DNA of 63,874 nucleotides, taken from the NCBI GenBank assembly GCA_050740255.1, contig JBOICV010000110.1, positions 1-63,874 on the forward strand, written 5' to 3'. Source of the stretch: JBOICV01 sp050740255. Its GTDB lineage: Bacteria; Pseudomonadota; Gammaproteobacteria; Nevskiales; JBOICV01. Positions 7,336-16,669 of this stretch are shown here, piece after piece. Made by a program: the position numbers and the translations under genes. Positions within the stretch are counted from its first letter, which is position 1. Each line of letters begins with the position of its first letter. Under the pieces are notes generated by a model, which did not search any database, had not been told where the DNA came from, and worked only from the letters and a program-made list of their open reading frames with translations.

Positions 7336-8559
7336 TTAGCCGTAACGCAAAGCTTCGATCGGATTCAACTGGGCTGCGCGCCAGGCGGGATAAAAGCCGA
7401 ACACCACGCCAACCACCGCGGCTACCGAGAAAGACAGCAGCAAGGCGCCGCCGGTAACGACGGTGTCCATGCCGCTGGCGTGCTCGGCAAGCGCGGCGCA
7501 GCCGATGCCGAGCACGAGGCCGATCAGGCAGCCTGCCACGGCCACGAGGAGGGCCTCGATCAGAAATTGCGCAAGGATGTCGCGGCGGCGCGCGCCGACC
7601 GCCATGCGCACGCCGATTTCCGCGGTGCGTTCGGTTACCGACACCAGCATGATATTCATGATGCCGATGCCGCCGACCAGCAACGACACTGACGCAATTG
7701 CTCCGAGCAGCCAGGTCATGATCTTGGTGGTTTCGAGCGCCGTGGCCGCCAGCGCAGTGAGATTGCGCACCGCGAAGTCGTCTTCCGCTTCCTGCGCCAG
7801 GCGATGACGTTTGCGCAGCAGTTGCGCGATCTCGCGCTCCAGCACCGGCATGGCGTCGGCGCTGTCCGCCTGCACTATGACCATGCGCAGACTGCCGACG
7901 AACTCCTCGCCGAACAACTGACGCTGCGCGGTGGTGAGTGGAATAATCACGGTGTCGTCCTGATCGCGGCCGTCCAGGCTCTGGCCTTTCGACGCCAGCA
8001 CGCCGATGACCAGAAAAGGACTTTTTTGAATGCGCAGCGTCCGGCCCACTGGGTTTTGGCCGCCGAATAAATTGTCGACCACGGTCTGGCCGATCAAAGC
8101 GACCCGGGTGACCGAGCGCACATCCGAGTCGGTAAACGCCACCCCGTCCAGCAGCGACCATTCCCGCACGGTGAGATAGGCCGGCGTGGTGCCGTAGACC
8201 AAAGTGTTCCAGTTCGCCGAGCCATAGACCACCTGCGCACTGCCGGTGCTGATGGGCGCCATCGCGGCGACGCCCGGCTGCTTGGCGATGGCCGCGGCGT
8301 CGTCCACTGTCAAAGTCGGCAGATTGCCGACGGCGGTGCGCGCGCCACTGCTGCGGCCGCCGCCGGACATGACAATCAGCAGATTGCTGCCGATCGCTTC
8401 GATACTGCCAGTGACCATGCGGCTGGCGCCTTGACCGATGGCCAGCATCAGAATCACCGCGCCCACGCCGATCACCATGCCCAGCATGGTCAGCAGCGTA
8501 CGCAGGCGATTGGCGCCGATGGCGTGCCAAGCCTGGCCGAACAGTGCAGCGAAAATCAT
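7336..8559 (-). CDS. MacB-like ABC transporter permease
   Basis: A 407-residue permease of the MacB/FtsX superfamily. It has an N-terminal transmembrane helix (LLTMLGMVIGVGAVILMLAI), a large periplasmic domain (about residues 45-275) and three C-terminal transmembrane helices, with the conserved ERTAEIGVRMAVGARR loop after the second helix. Unlike E. coli MacB, the ATPase is a separate gene 12 bp upstream. With the MacA-like and TolC-like genes it makes a tripartite pump that would drive export from the periplasm through the outer membrane. Cargo such as lipopeptide, siderophore or macrolide cannot be told. Confidence 0.9.
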   Translation of the reverse strand: MIFAALFGQAWHAIGANRLRTLLTMLGMVIGVGAVILMLAIGQGASRMVTGSIEAIGSNLLIVMSGGGRSSGARTAVGNLPTLTVDDAAAIAKQPGVAAMAPISTGSAQVVYGSANWNTLVYGTTPAYLTVREWSLLDGVAFTDSDVRSVTRVALIGQTVVDNLFGGQNPVGRTLRIQKSPFLVIGVLASKGQSLDGRDQDDTVIIPLTTAQRQLFGEEFVGSLRMVIVQADSADAMPVLEREIAQLLRKRHRLAQEAEDDFAVRNLTALAATALETTKIMTWLLGAIASVSLLVGGIGIMNIMLVSVTERTAEIGVRMAVGARRRDILAQFLIEALLVAVAGCLIGLVLGIGCAALAEHASGMDTVVTGGALLLSFSVAAVVGVVFGFYPAWRAAQLNPIEALRYG

Positions 8560-8571
8560 GCTCGCGATTTC

Positions 8572-9255
8572 CTAATGAGTCGGGCCGTCATGCACGATCA
8601 CGCCGTCGTGAAAGCGCACCTGCCGGCGCGCATGCGCGGCGATGTCCGCTTCATGCGTGACCAGAATCAGCGTGACGCCTTCGCGGTTCAGGCCCGCGAA
8701 AATCTGCATGATTTCCTCACTGGTGTGGCTGTCGAGATTGCCGGTGGGCTCGTCGGCGAGAACAAGCTTGGGATTATTGATCAAGGCGCGGGCAATCGCG
8801 GCGCGTTGTTGTTGCCCGCCGGATACCTGCGTCGGCAGGGATTGAGCTTGCGGCTGTAAACCCATCCGCTCCAGCAGTTGGCGCGCGCGCCGGCGGCGCT
8901 CCTGTTGACCCATGCCGCGATATACCAGCGGCAGGGCGACGTTGTCCTCCAGCGTCATCCGCTGCAGTAAGTTAAAGCCCTGGAAAACGAAGCCGATATG
9001 ATCGCGCCGCAGCGCGGCCAGCGCGTCCGGATACAGCCGGCCCACTTCGCGGCCTTCGAAGAAATACTGGCCGTCGCTGGGCACGTCCAGGCAGCCGAGA
9101 ATATTCATGAAGGTGGATTTTCCCGAACCGGAGGGTCCCATGATCGCTGCATACTCGCCGCTCTCCAGCCGGAAATCCAACTCACGCAGCACCGGCACTG
9201 GACCCGCCGGCGTTTGATAGGTCTTGTTTAGCCGCTGGGTTCTAAGCAGCGGCAT
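8572..9255 (-). CDS. MacB-type ABC transporter ATPase subunit
   Basis: A 227-residue LolD/MacB-class ATPase. It has Walker A GPSGSGKST, signature VSGGQQQRAAIARAL, Walker B LVLADEPTGNLD and a switch His in LVTHEADIA. The ATG at 9255 follows the stop of the membrane-fusion gene as TGA-C-ATG, so the start is set by translational coupling; the longer frame to 9384 is an artefact. It partners the permease directly downstream. Confidence 0.93.
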   Translation of the reverse strand: MPLLRTQRLNKTYQTPAGPVPVLRELDFRLESGEYAAIMGPSGSGKSTFMNILGCLDVPSDGQYFFEGREVGRLYPDALAALRRDHIGFVFQGFNLLQRMTLEDNVALPLVYRGMGQQERRRRARQLLERMGLQPQAQSLPTQVSGGQQQRAAIARALINNPKLVLADEPTGNLDSHTSEEIMQIFAGLNREGVTLILVTHEADIAAHARRQVRFHDGVIVHDGPTH

Positions 9256-9256
9256 G

Positions 9257-10399
9257 TCAGAAGCCACGGAAGCGCCGGCCGCCGCCCAGGCCGGTCGCGG
9301 CGGGGTCGGGATTCCGCTCGCCAATCGCGGCCTGTTCGCTTTCGCGCAAATCGCCACCCAGCACCTGCGTGTGCTGTCCGTCATAGGCGCCGGTTTTCAC
9401 CTCGACCGGCACCAGTTGCTCGCCGCGCAACACGTACACCAATACCCCATCGCCTTCGGCTTTGGCGGCTGGCATATCCTTCGGGCGAAAGCGCAGCGCG
9501 TTATTCGGCACCAGCAGCGCGTCCGCAATACGCGTGACGACCACGTTCACGTACGCAGTCATGCCTGGCAGCAGTATCAACTCGGTGTTGTCCACCGCGA
9601 CCACCACGTCGTAGGTCACCACGTTCTGCACGGTGGTCGCGTTGAGGCGGATCTGCCGCACCGCACCTTCGAATTCGCGCTCCGGATAGGCGTCCACTTT
9701 GAAGCGGACCTGCTGGCCCTCGCGGATCAGCCCGATATCCGCTTCCGCGAAGCTGGAGTTGATCTGCATCTTGGTCAAGTCCTGCGCGATCTGAATCAAG
9801 GTCGGGGTCTGAAAGCTGGCCGCGACTGTTTGTCCCACATCTATCGCGCGGTTCACCACCACGCCGTCCACCGGCGAGCGGATGACGGTGTTCGCCAGAT
9901 TGGCCTGGTCGCGGTCGAGCTGCGCACGCGCCACATCCACCTGGGCCTGCGACGAGTGCAATACCTGCTCGGCCTGGTCCAGTTCCTGGCGCGAGACGTA
10001 TTCTTTGGCGTACAAGCCGCGTATGCGTTCGACGTTCGCCTGTGCCAGCGACAGCGAGGCCTGCGCGTTGCTGACGTTGGCATGGCTCTGGCGCACGCTC
10101 GCCGACAGAATGGAGTCATCGAGTTCGAGCAGTATCTGGTCTTTCTGCACCTTGTCGTTGAAGTCCACATACAGCTTTCGCACGGTGCCGGAGACCTGCG
10201 TGCCGACGCTGACCAGCTTGACCGGATTCAGGCTGCCGTTGGCGGACACCGCCTGGACCAGCGGGCCGCGGGTAACCGGCTCGAAGCGGTACTGCTCTTG
10301 CAAACCGCCGTCGCCGTTGCGGCCGAGCACATAAGCGGTTGCGCCGAGCCCCAGCCCGGCGAGCACGGTCATGATTATCCAACTGCGGATTCCGCTCAC
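9257..10399 (-). CDS. MacA-like membrane fusion protein (HlyD family)
   Basis: A 380-residue periplasmic adaptor. It has an N-terminal transmembrane anchor (SWIIMTVLAGLGLGATAYVL), a biotinyl-lipoyl half motif, a long alpha-hairpin (about residues 100-175, rich in Gln, Ala and Leu), a second lipoyl half (VIRSPVDGVVVNRAIDVGQTV), a beta-barrel and a C-terminal extension ending GGGRRFRGF. It bridges the MacB-like inner-membrane complex and the TolC-like channel. It overlaps the end of the TolC-like gene by four bases. Confidence 0.92.
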   Translation of the reverse strand: MSGIRSWIIMTVLAGLGLGATAYVLGRNGDGGLQEQYRFEPVTRGPLVQAVSANGSLNPVKLVSVGTQVSGTVRKLYVDFNDKVQKDQILLELDDSILSASVRQSHANVSNAQASLSLAQANVERIRGLYAKEYVSRQELDQAEQVLHSSQAQVDVARAQLDRDQANLANTVIRSPVDGVVVNRAIDVGQTVAASFQTPTLIQIAQDLTKMQINSSFAEADIGLIREGQQVRFKVDAYPEREFEGAVRQIRLNATTVQNVVTYDVVVAVDNTELILLPGMTAYVNVVVTRIADALLVPNNALRFRPKDMPAAKAEGDGVLVYVLRGEQLVPVEVKTGAYDGQHTQVLGGDLRESEQAAIGERNPDPAATGLGGGRRFRGF

Positions 10400-11814
10400 G
10401 GTGCCGGCCCCGGTTGTAGTTCGTTCATGTTCAATCCAGCCGTCGCCAAATCGGCATCGAGCACACCGAGCGCCAGCGCCAGGCTGGTGCGGGCGAGGTC
10501 CAGATCAAACGCGGCGCGCACCTGTTGCTGGCGCGCATCGGCCAGTGCGGATTGCGCGTTGAGCAAATCGAGTACGCTGCCCACGCCGGCCTTGTAACGG
10601 CCGAGCGCGGCTTCCTGCGATGCCTTGGCGCTGGCGAGCAAATCACCGGTGCTCTGTACCGCTTGAATCGCGGTCTGCAACTGCTGATAGGCGGTCCACA
10701 CGTCGAGCGCGATTTGTTGATGCAAGGCATCGTACTGGGCCTGCGCCGTCTTGAGCTGGGCCTCGGCGCCCCGCACGCGATAAGTGGTGGTGAAGCCGGT
10801 AAAAACCGGGATATTGAGGTTCAAGCCAAGCGCGGACTGGGTATTGTTGCCGAATCCGCCGAAATGGGTCTCGGTGCCGGTGGCGTCGAAGCGAAAGCTC
10901 GGCCGGCCGCTGGCGCGCGCCGCGGCGATGTCGGCCTGCGCGGCCTGTTGCTGCGCGGCGGCGGCGAGCAGATCCGGACGGCGGCGGCGCGCCGCCTCAA
11001 TCAGACTGCCCGCCTGCACAGCCAGGCCGGCGGTGGGTACCGAATCCGAGCCGGCTGCCAAGCGTATCGTCTGGCTCGCATCCAAGGCCATCACGTTTGC
11101 AAGCTGGCCTTGCGCGATTCTCAAATCGCCTTGCGCCCGGATGCGGGTCAGCACTGCCTGCGAATGAGCAGTGCGGGCCTGCAATACATCGGCCGGCGTC
11201 GAGACGCCGACTTCGTGCCGGGTGGTGCTTGCATCCAGGCTGGACGCACTGGTGGTTTCAGCTTCGCGCGCCGCGGAGAGCTGAGCCTCGGTGGCGCGCA
11301 CCTGGTAATAGGCTTGCACCGCGCTGAACAGCAACTCCTGTACAGCGCGATCACCGCTGGCCAGTGCGGCGTCCAGCAGCGCCTGCGCGCGGCCGCGATT
11401 GGCGGAACGCGCGCCGAAATCGAATAGCAGATAACTCAGCGTCAAGCTGGCGGAACTCTGGTTGTAGTCGCCGGCGCGAACCGTGACGAATTCGCTGTTC
11501 TGCGCATCGTCCTGGTAGTTGCGGCTATAGCCCAGGCTTGCGTCGAGCGTCGGCAGATATGCGCCGCGCGCCACACCGAGCTGCGCAGCCTGTTGCTCGA
11601 TCGCCGCATAACTTTCGCGCGTCTGCGGATGCCGGCACAACGCCACGCCGACCACATCCGCCAGCGTGAGTGGCGCATCCCCCACCGCTTGCTTGCAGGC
11701 GCTTGAGTCGAAAACAGCGGGCGGCAGCTTGGCCCGCGTGTCGAGCGGGTCGTTGCGCTCCCACGCCGCCGCGCTGCCCGCGAACAGCAGCAAGGCCAGG
11801 CTGGCTGGGCGCAT
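10396..11814 (-). CDS. TolC-like outer membrane efflux protein
   Basis: About 472 residues. It has a signal peptide (RPASLALLLFAGSAAAW) and two OEP repeats of long coiled helices, each starting with the L-A-A-C-R/D pattern typical of TolC proteins. The frame extends to 11910 but overlaps the patatin stop; the ATG at 11814 starts the signal peptide and is preferred. It is the first gene of the tolC-macA-macB(ATPase)-macB(permease) operon and provides its outer-membrane exit duct. Confidence 0.9.
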   Translation of the reverse strand: MRPASLALLLFAGSAAAWERNDPLDTRAKLPPAVFDSSACKQAVGDAPLTLADVVGVALCRHPQTRESYAAIEQQAAQLGVARGAYLPTLDASLGYSRNYQDDAQNSEFVTVRAGDYNQSSASLTLSYLLFDFGARSANRGRAQALLDAALASGDRAVQELLFSAVQAYYQVRATEAQLSAAREAETTSASSLDASTTRHEVGVSTPADVLQARTAHSQAVLTRIRAQGDLRIAQGQLANVMALDASQTIRLAAGSDSVPTAGLAVQAGSLIEAARRRRPDLLAAAAQQQAAQADIAAARASGRPSFRFDATGTETHFGGFGNNTQSALGLNLNIPVFTGFTTTYRVRGAEAQLKTAQAQYDALHQQIALDVWTAYQQLQTAIQAVQSTGDLLASAKASQEAALGRYKAGVGSVLDLLNAQSALADARQQQVRAAFDLDLARTSLALALGVLDADLATAGLNMNELQPGPAP

Positions 11815-11831
11815 CCGCCGGCATAAAGAAT

Positions 11832-12893
11832 TTAGTTCCAGGTTTTCAATACCTGCGGCAACCGGTCCCGGTCCATTATATAAATGAATTCGTCGGCCAG
11901 GCGCTGACACTCATTTACGGTGCGCCGCCAGTCGCGTTCGCGTTCTTCGTCCCGGCCCGAGTAGCGGTAAAAGTCGTTACGGTCCGGGATTTTGCCATTC
12001 GGCAGCCGGGCAATGAATTCGCGCGAGGGCGCAATCAACACCGTGTGAGTGAGATTGCCGGGTTTGCGCCAGGGCAGGAACTTGTCGAGCCAACCCGGCG
12101 TCACGGTTTCGCTGAAGTGCGGCAGCAACACGATGCCAGCGGGCGGCTGCAAGGGCAAATCCATGTGGTAGTCCACCATGCCGCCGTCGAGTAGTGCACC
12201 CGCCGGCGCGCCGCCGACTTCGCGCAGCGCTTGCATCACCATCGGAATTGCGGCGCTGGCCAGCAAGGCATTGCTGAGATTCGCCTCGTGCAACAGAACC
12301 TGATGAGTGCGGAACCCGTCCGCCCGCAATTGCAGCCGCGGCTCAGGTGGCGTATGAAAGACCACACGCTCGAAGAACAGCGCCAGGCCGCGGCGATGCA
12401 GCGTATTGGCGGCGATGGCGGCCAGCATTGCGGCCTTCTGCGTCAGCGGCGAGCTGCTGCCGGTGCCGAGCCGTGCGCGCGCCGCAATAATGTGCAGCCG
12501 CAGCCACGGGTGATTGATCACTTCCTGTGCGCCGCCGGCGCCCAATATCACGCCGAGCATGCGGCGCGCCTCGGCCGTAATTTCTGCCGGCGTGGGCTTT
12601 AGCGCGTAGCGTTGCGCAAGGTAGGCGTCTTCAAAGCGCTGGATGGCGGCCAGCGGATCACGTTGCGCCGCGCAGGCGAGCCGCCAACTACCCACGGAAG
12701 AGCCCACCGCCACCAAGGGCTTGCTGCGTCCGCGGAACCATTCGCCGAAGAGATAACGGTCCAGCCGGTTGAGCACCAGCCATTTCGGCCCGCCGGCCGC
12801 GCCTACCAGGTGGCTGATCATGTCGGGCTGCAAACCATCGCGCCGGATTTTTTCGTACGCGACCGGGCCCGCCTTGATGACGAGATTGTTCAT
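11832..12893 (-). CDS. Patatin-like phospholipase
   Basis: A 353-residue protein with the patatin Ser-Asp dyad: nucleophile motif GSSVGS near residue 65 and DGG in LLDGGMVDYH near residue 242. A glycine-rich oxyanion segment (VGAAGGPKW) lies before the nucleophile. Family members hydrolyse phospholipids or neutral lipids. The ATG at 12893 starts the conserved part; the longer frame overlaps the divergent SDR promoter region. It ends 18 bp before the efflux operon's first gene and may be co-transcribed with it, although a functional link is not obvious. No signal peptide is seen, so it probably acts in the cytoplasm or at the inner membrane. Confidence 0.8.
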   Translation of the reverse strand: MNNLVIKAGPVAYEKIRRDGLQPDMISHLVGAAGGPKWLVLNRLDRYLFGEWFRGRSKPLVAVGSSVGSWRLACAAQRDPLAAIQRFEDAYLAQRYALKPTPAEITAEARRMLGVILGAGGAQEVINHPWLRLHIIAARARLGTGSSSPLTQKAAMLAAIAANTLHRRGLALFFERVVFHTPPEPRLQLRADGFRTHQVLLHEANLSNALLASAAIPMVMQALREVGGAPAGALLDGGMVDYHMDLPLQPPAGIVLLPHFSETVTPGWLDKFLPWRKPGNLTHTVLIAPSREFIARLPNGKIPDRNDFYRYSGRDEERERDWRRTVNECQRLADEFIYIMDRDRLPQVLKTWN

Positions 12894-12993
12894 TGGAGCG
12901 GCAGCATGTCGGGATTGAGAGCGCCCGGCAAGCACTGGCACAAAACCGGCGTTTGGCGCAGCATGGCCGCGGAAAATCGAGCAAGGGGGATGT

Positions 12994-13929
12994 ATGAGCA
13001 AGTGGACGCCGGCTGACATGCCGGATTTGAAAGGGAAACTGGCGCTGGTCACTGGCGCCAACAGTGGCTTGGGCTTTTATACGGCGCGTGAACTGGCGCG
13101 CAAAGGCGCGCAAGTGGTGCTGGCCTGCCGCAGCCGCGAAAAAACCGAGACCGCACTGCGTGACATCCGGGCCGCAGTGCCCGGCGCCGTGGTCGAATTC
13201 ATGCCGCTGGATTTGTCCGATCTGGATTCAGTCCGCACATTCGCGGAAGCTTTCAAAGCCAAGCACCGGCGGCTCGACATCCTCTGCAATAACGCCGGTG
13301 TCATGGCTTTGCCACTGGCGCGCACCAAGCAAGGTTTCGAGATGCAGATCGGCACCAACCATCTTGGTCATTTCGCCCTAACCGGGCTACTGCTCGACAT
13401 GTTGCGTTCCACACCAGGGTCGCGTGTTGTCAACATAGCGAGCATGGCGCATCGCTGGACCTTGGGCCTGGACTTGGAAGACCTTAACTGGGAACGCAAG
13501 CGCTACAAGAAATGGGACGCCTATGGCAAGAGCAAGCTGGCCAACCTGCTGTTCACTTACGAGCTACAACGAAGGCTGACGAAAGCTGGCGTCGGCGCCA
13601 TCAGCGTGGCGGCACATCCGGGTTATTCCTCGACCAATCTTGGCTTCGCCGGCCCGGCGATGGAGAAATCCGCGTTTGGCCGCCTGACCATGCAAATCGG
13701 CAATGGCCTGCTGGCACAATCGGCCGAGATGGGTGCCTTCCCACAGATTTACGCCTGCAGCATGCCTGACCTGCAGGGCAGCGATTACATCGGCCCGGAT
13801 GGTTGGCGCCAGTTGCGCGGGCATCCGAAGAAGGTTGGCTCCAATCGCGCTTCGCGCAATGAGGACAGCGCGCAAGGTTTGTGGACCTTGTCGGAGAAAC
13901 TGACCGGCGTGCGCTACTTGTCGGCGTAA
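12994..13929 (+). CDS. SDR family oxidoreductase (retinol-dehydrogenase-like)
   Basis: A 311-residue SDR. It has TGANSGLGFYTA near residue 20, NNAGVM near 100, and the active-site pair in YGKSKLANLL (Y-x-x-x-K). The length and the sequence ACRSREKTE match the retinol dehydrogenase/WW-domain-oxidoreductase-like branch, which includes many bacterial proteins of unknown substrate. A purine-rich AAGGGGG precedes the start. Its 3' end overlaps the convergent methyltransferase gene by 16 bases. Confidence 0.88.
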   Translation: MSKWTPADMPDLKGKLALVTGANSGLGFYTARELARKGAQVVLACRSREKTETALRDIRAAVPGAVVEFMPLDLSDLDSVRTFAEAFKAKHRRLDILCNNAGVMALPLARTKQGFEMQIGTNHLGHFALTGLLLDMLRSTPGSRVVNIASMAHRWTLGLDLEDLNWERKRYKKWDAYGKSKLANLLFTYELQRRLTKAGVGAISVAAHPGYSSTNLGFAGPAMEKSAFGRLTMQIGNGLLAQSAEMGAFPQIYACSMPDLQGSDYIGPDGWRQLRGHPKKVGSNRASRNEDSAQGLWTLSEKLTGVRYLSA

Positions 13930-14735
13930 ACCGGTTTCAGGAATTTCAGCGTCATCCGGTCGGATTCGCCGATCGCAAGATATTTGGCGCGGTCCTTGTC
14001 GCCCAGGCGGAGCGTGGGTGGCAGCGTCCACACTCCGGCCGGATGATTTCTGGAGTCCTTGGTGTTCGCGTTGATCTCCGACCGTGCTACTAGCTGGAAA
14101 CCGGCGCGCTCGGCCAGCTCGATCACATAAGCTTCTGTCACATAGCCGCTGTCGATCATCTTTTCCCGTGGCGTGCCCGGTTTGGCACGATGCTCAACAA
14201 CGCCTAATGCGCAACCGGGCTTGAGCACCTTGAACAGAGCCGCGAATACCTCGCCTTCGTAATCACCCTTCATCCAGTTGTGTACGTTGCGAAAGGTGAG
14301 CGCCAGATCGACAACGCCAGCAGGCGCGGGCTGCCAGGCTGCGCCGGGCCCCAGCTCGGTGACGACGGCCTGGTCGTAAAGCTGCGGCGCGGCCCGCAGT
14401 TTGGCGACGAATTCCTGTTGTACCTCTCGCCGCCACTGCGGCGTAATCTCCTGGCTCAGCGCGAAACCGGCCGCGTAGTAGCGGCCGCGTTCACGCAGGT
14501 AAGGCGCGAGAATCTCTGTGTAGTAGCCCGGAGCGGGCCAGACTTCCAGCACCGTAAGCTCCGGCTTCAAACCGAAGAATTCCAGCGTGGAATTGGGATG
14601 GCGGTAGGCATCACGCGCCACAAATTCCGCTGAGCGGTGACTTGCGGCAAGCGCTTGATCGAGTCCGGCGACTGACGTCTGCGCCACAAACGCGAGCGTT
14701 GCGAGTGCAGCAGCGCCGAAATATTGGTAGGCCAT
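13914..14735 (-). CDS. Exported class I SAM-dependent methyltransferase-like protein
   Basis: A 273-residue protein of the COG4798-type 'predicted methyltransferase' group. It has a signal-like N-terminus (AAALATLAFVAQTSVAG), then a Rossmann-like block with LTVLEVWPAPGYYTEILAPYL in place of the classic E/DxGxGxG, and RNVHNWM near residue 165. The ATG at 14735 is supported by GGAGAG. Exported methyltransferase-like proteins are odd because SAM is cytoplasmic, so either the N-terminus is a membrane anchor or the protein no longer methylates. Function is unknown. Confidence 0.75.
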   Translation of the reverse strand: MAYQYFGAAALATLAFVAQTSVAGLDQALAASHRSAEFVARDAYRHPNSTLEFFGLKPELTVLEVWPAPGYYTEILAPYLRERGRYYAAGFALSQEITPQWRREVQQEFVAKLRAAPQLYDQAVVTELGPGAAWQPAPAGVVDLALTFRNVHNWMKGDYEGEVFAALFKVLKPGCALGVVEHRAKPGTPREKMIDSGYVTEAYVIELAERAGFQLVARSEINANTKDSRNHPAGVWTLPPTLRLGDKDRAKYLAIGESDRMTLKFLKPVYADK

Positions 14736-14787
14736 CGCAGCGTCTCTCCAGGTTGTTGCCCTCAGACCCGCGGCACCCCCACCAGGT

Positions 14788-15270
14788 TCAGTGCTGGTGA
14801 TGGCCACCGCGGCCATGCACATGACCGTGTGCAAGTTCTTCCAGCGTGGCATCGCGCACCTTGGTAATTTCCACCGCGAAGTTCAGCGTGACGCCAGCCA
14901 GTTCGTGATTGCCGTCCACCGTGACTAGATCGCCCTCGACCTTGGTGACGACGACCATCGTCGGACCCTTGTCGCTTTCGGCCTGGAAGCGCATGCCGGG
15001 CTTGGGCTCGGCGCCGCCAAAAGCCGATTTCGGCACCATCTGCACCAGATTCCCGTCACGCAGGCCGTAGCCGTCTTCCGGTGGTAGCGTAATCTGGAAT
15101 TTGTCGCCGGCTTTCTTGCCGCTCAGCGCTTTCTCCATGCCAGAAATCAGATTTCCGCGGCCATGCAAGTAAGCGAGCGGCTCGCTGCCGTCAGAGCTGT
15201 CGAGCACCTCACCGTCAGCGTTGCTCAGGGTGTAGTGAAAGTAGGCCACGCGGCGTTCGGCGATCTGCAT
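14788..15270 (-). CDS. slyD: SlyD-type FKBP peptidyl-prolyl isomerase
   Basis: A 160-residue FKBP with an insert-in-flap domain, as in SlyD: DGSEPLAYLHGRGNLISGME, then PPEDGYG, the IF domain and NHELAGVTLNF. The C-terminus is His-rich (HGHVHGRGGHHQH), fitting the nickel-binding tail of SlyD, though shorter than in E. coli. These proteins catalyse proline isomerisation, act as chaperones and deliver nickel to hydrogenase in some species. The start at 15270 gives the usual N-terminus. It is transcribed alone or with the methyltransferase 52 bp downstream. Confidence 0.9.
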   Translation of the reverse strand: MQIAERRVAYFHYTLSNADGEVLDSSDGSEPLAYLHGRGNLISGMEKALSGKKAGDKFQITLPPEDGYGLRDGNLVQMVPKSAFGGAEPKPGMRFQAESDKGPTMVVVTKVEGDLVTVDGNHELAGVTLNFAVEITKVRDATLEELAHGHVHGRGGHHQH

Positions 15271-15357
15271 GGAAAAAATCCGGGGAGCAAAAAAATGGGC
15301 GGCCATAATATCGTATTGTGCTTGCCTAAATGGCTAACTGATTTTCTGCGGCTTATG

Positions 15358-15447
15358 AAATCCCCCGCTCGGTGCTGTCGCCCCTCGCCGCCCCCTTTAT
15401 GAAAGGGGGCAGCCGGCCAGCGCTTGCGGTGGACGGCGGGGGATTTT
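15358..15447. repeat. Palindromic repeat, family A copy 1
   Basis: The outer arms AAATCCCCC and GGGGGATTT bound a centre with CCCCCTTT-atg-AAAGGGGG. Further copies are at 16524-16612 and 47985-48064. It lies between the divergent slyD and MDR genes. Confidence 0.75.
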
Positions 15448-15521
15448 GGACTGACGCGGGTGTTGGTCACGCGCAATCCTCAATAGCTCTAGGATAATTG
15501 CGGTCCGACCCGGAGCGATGC

Positions 15522-16487
15522 ATGAAAGCCGTTTTTTTTGAGCATTACGGGCCGCCGGAAGTGCTGCAATACAGCGAGCGTCCACGGCCGGAGCCACGCG
15601 CCGATCAGGTGCTGATTGAAGTTCACGCTGTAGCGGTCAATCCACGCGACTGGTTGTTGCGCGAGGGCCGCTATCAGTTCCGCCACCTCCTCGGCGGCTT
15701 TCCGATCATTCCCGGCAGCGATGTTTCCGGGGTCATCGTCGCGACCGGCAAGGATGTGCAGGGCTTCAGGCAAGGCGATGAGGTGTTTGCCATGCAGAGC
15801 ATGCTCGGCCGCATGGGCGGCTATGCCGAGTATGTGGCCGTAAAAGAGGTCTGCCTTGCACGCAAACCGAACAACGTCACCCATGCTCAGGCCGCCGCCG
15901 TGCCCTGCGCCGGTCTCACTTCGTGGCAGGCGCTGCTGAAGAACGGCAAGATGAAACAAGGCGACAAGGTCGTCGTCGTCGGTGCCTCCGGTGGCGTCGG
16001 TCACTATGCAGTGCAGATCGCGCGGCATTTTGGCGCACATGTCATCGGCGTGTGCAGTACCGCCAACGTCGAATTCGTGAAGTCGCTCGGTGCGCACGAG
16101 GTGATCGACTATAAGAAAGAGAAATTCAATGAGCGTCTGCGCGACTGCGACATCGTCTACGACACCATTGGCCGCGAATCGCTGGCGACTTGCGCGAAAG
16201 TTCTAAACCCGAACGGCGTTTATATCACCACGATTCCGAACGGGCGCACGGCGGTGGAATGGTTGACCACCTCACTGCGCCACCGCCTGAGCCAACGCGG
16301 CCAGCGCGCCAGCGTGATCATGTGCGAAGCCGCCGGCGCCGATCTCGCCGAAATGGCCGCGCTCATGAATCATGGAAAACTGCGCTCGCAGATCGATCAG
16401 ACCTTTCCGCTCAAGGATGCCATCGAAGCTCATCGCAAAAGCCGCAGCTTCCGCACCCGCGGTAAGCTGGTACTGACCGTCAAATAA
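15522..16487 (+). CDS. Zinc-independent MDR / NADPH:quinone reductase-like protein
   Basis: A 321-residue medium-chain dehydrogenase/reductase with an N-terminal GroES-like domain (IPGSDVSGVIVATG) and a nucleotide-binding VVVGASGGVGHYAVQIA motif around residue 148. The family's structural zinc cysteines are absent, which places it with quinone-oxidoreductase-like members that use NADPH. The ATG at 15522 is preceded by CGGAG; an in-frame TTG at 15498 is less likely. The substrate is unknown. It is flanked on both sides by family A repeats. Confidence 0.88.
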   Translation: MKAVFFEHYGPPEVLQYSERPRPEPRADQVLIEVHAVAVNPRDWLLREGRYQFRHLLGGFPIIPGSDVSGVIVATGKDVQGFRQGDEVFAMQSMLGRMGGYAEYVAVKEVCLARKPNNVTHAQAAAVPCAGLTSWQALLKNGKMKQGDKVVVVGASGGVGHYAVQIARHFGAHVIGVCSTANVEFVKSLGAHEVIDYKKEKFNERLRDCDIVYDTIGRESLATCAKVLNPNGVYITTIPNGRTAVEWLTTSLRHRLSQRGQRASVIMCEAAGADLAEMAALMNHGKLRSQIDQTFPLKDAIEAHRKSRSFRTRGKLVLTVK

Positions 16488-16523
16488 TTTCCCCTGCATA
16501 ATCATTGCCGCAGGTGCTCGAGC

Positions 16524-16612
16524 AAAGCCCCCGCCGTCCGCCGCCCGCGGCGAACGGCCGCCCCCTTTTGTAAAGGGGGCAGCGAAGCGCGCGAGCGCCG
16601 AGCGGGGGATTT
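16524..16612. repeat. Palindromic repeat, family A copy 2
   Basis: AAAGCCCCC and GGGGGATTT arms surround a CCCCCTTTT-gt-AAAGGGGG core, homologous to 15358-15447 but in the opposite internal orientation. It lies 37 bp after the MDR stop and could act as a terminator-like hairpin. Confidence 0.75.
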
Positions 16613-16669
16613 CCGCAAGCCGGCGGCACTGCGGCCAGCATTTACGCAGATATCAATAGGAGCAGTAAC

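Noticed and set aside
7304..8530. A 408-residue frame over the MacB-like permease on the same strand
   Set aside because: It is the alternate frame of the permease, Arg/His/Gly-rich, whereas the other frame has clear transmembrane and MacB motifs.
9224..10597. A 457-residue frame antisense to the MacA-like gene
   Set aside because: His/Arg-rich composition and full overlap with a conserved membrane-fusion gene. No independent support.
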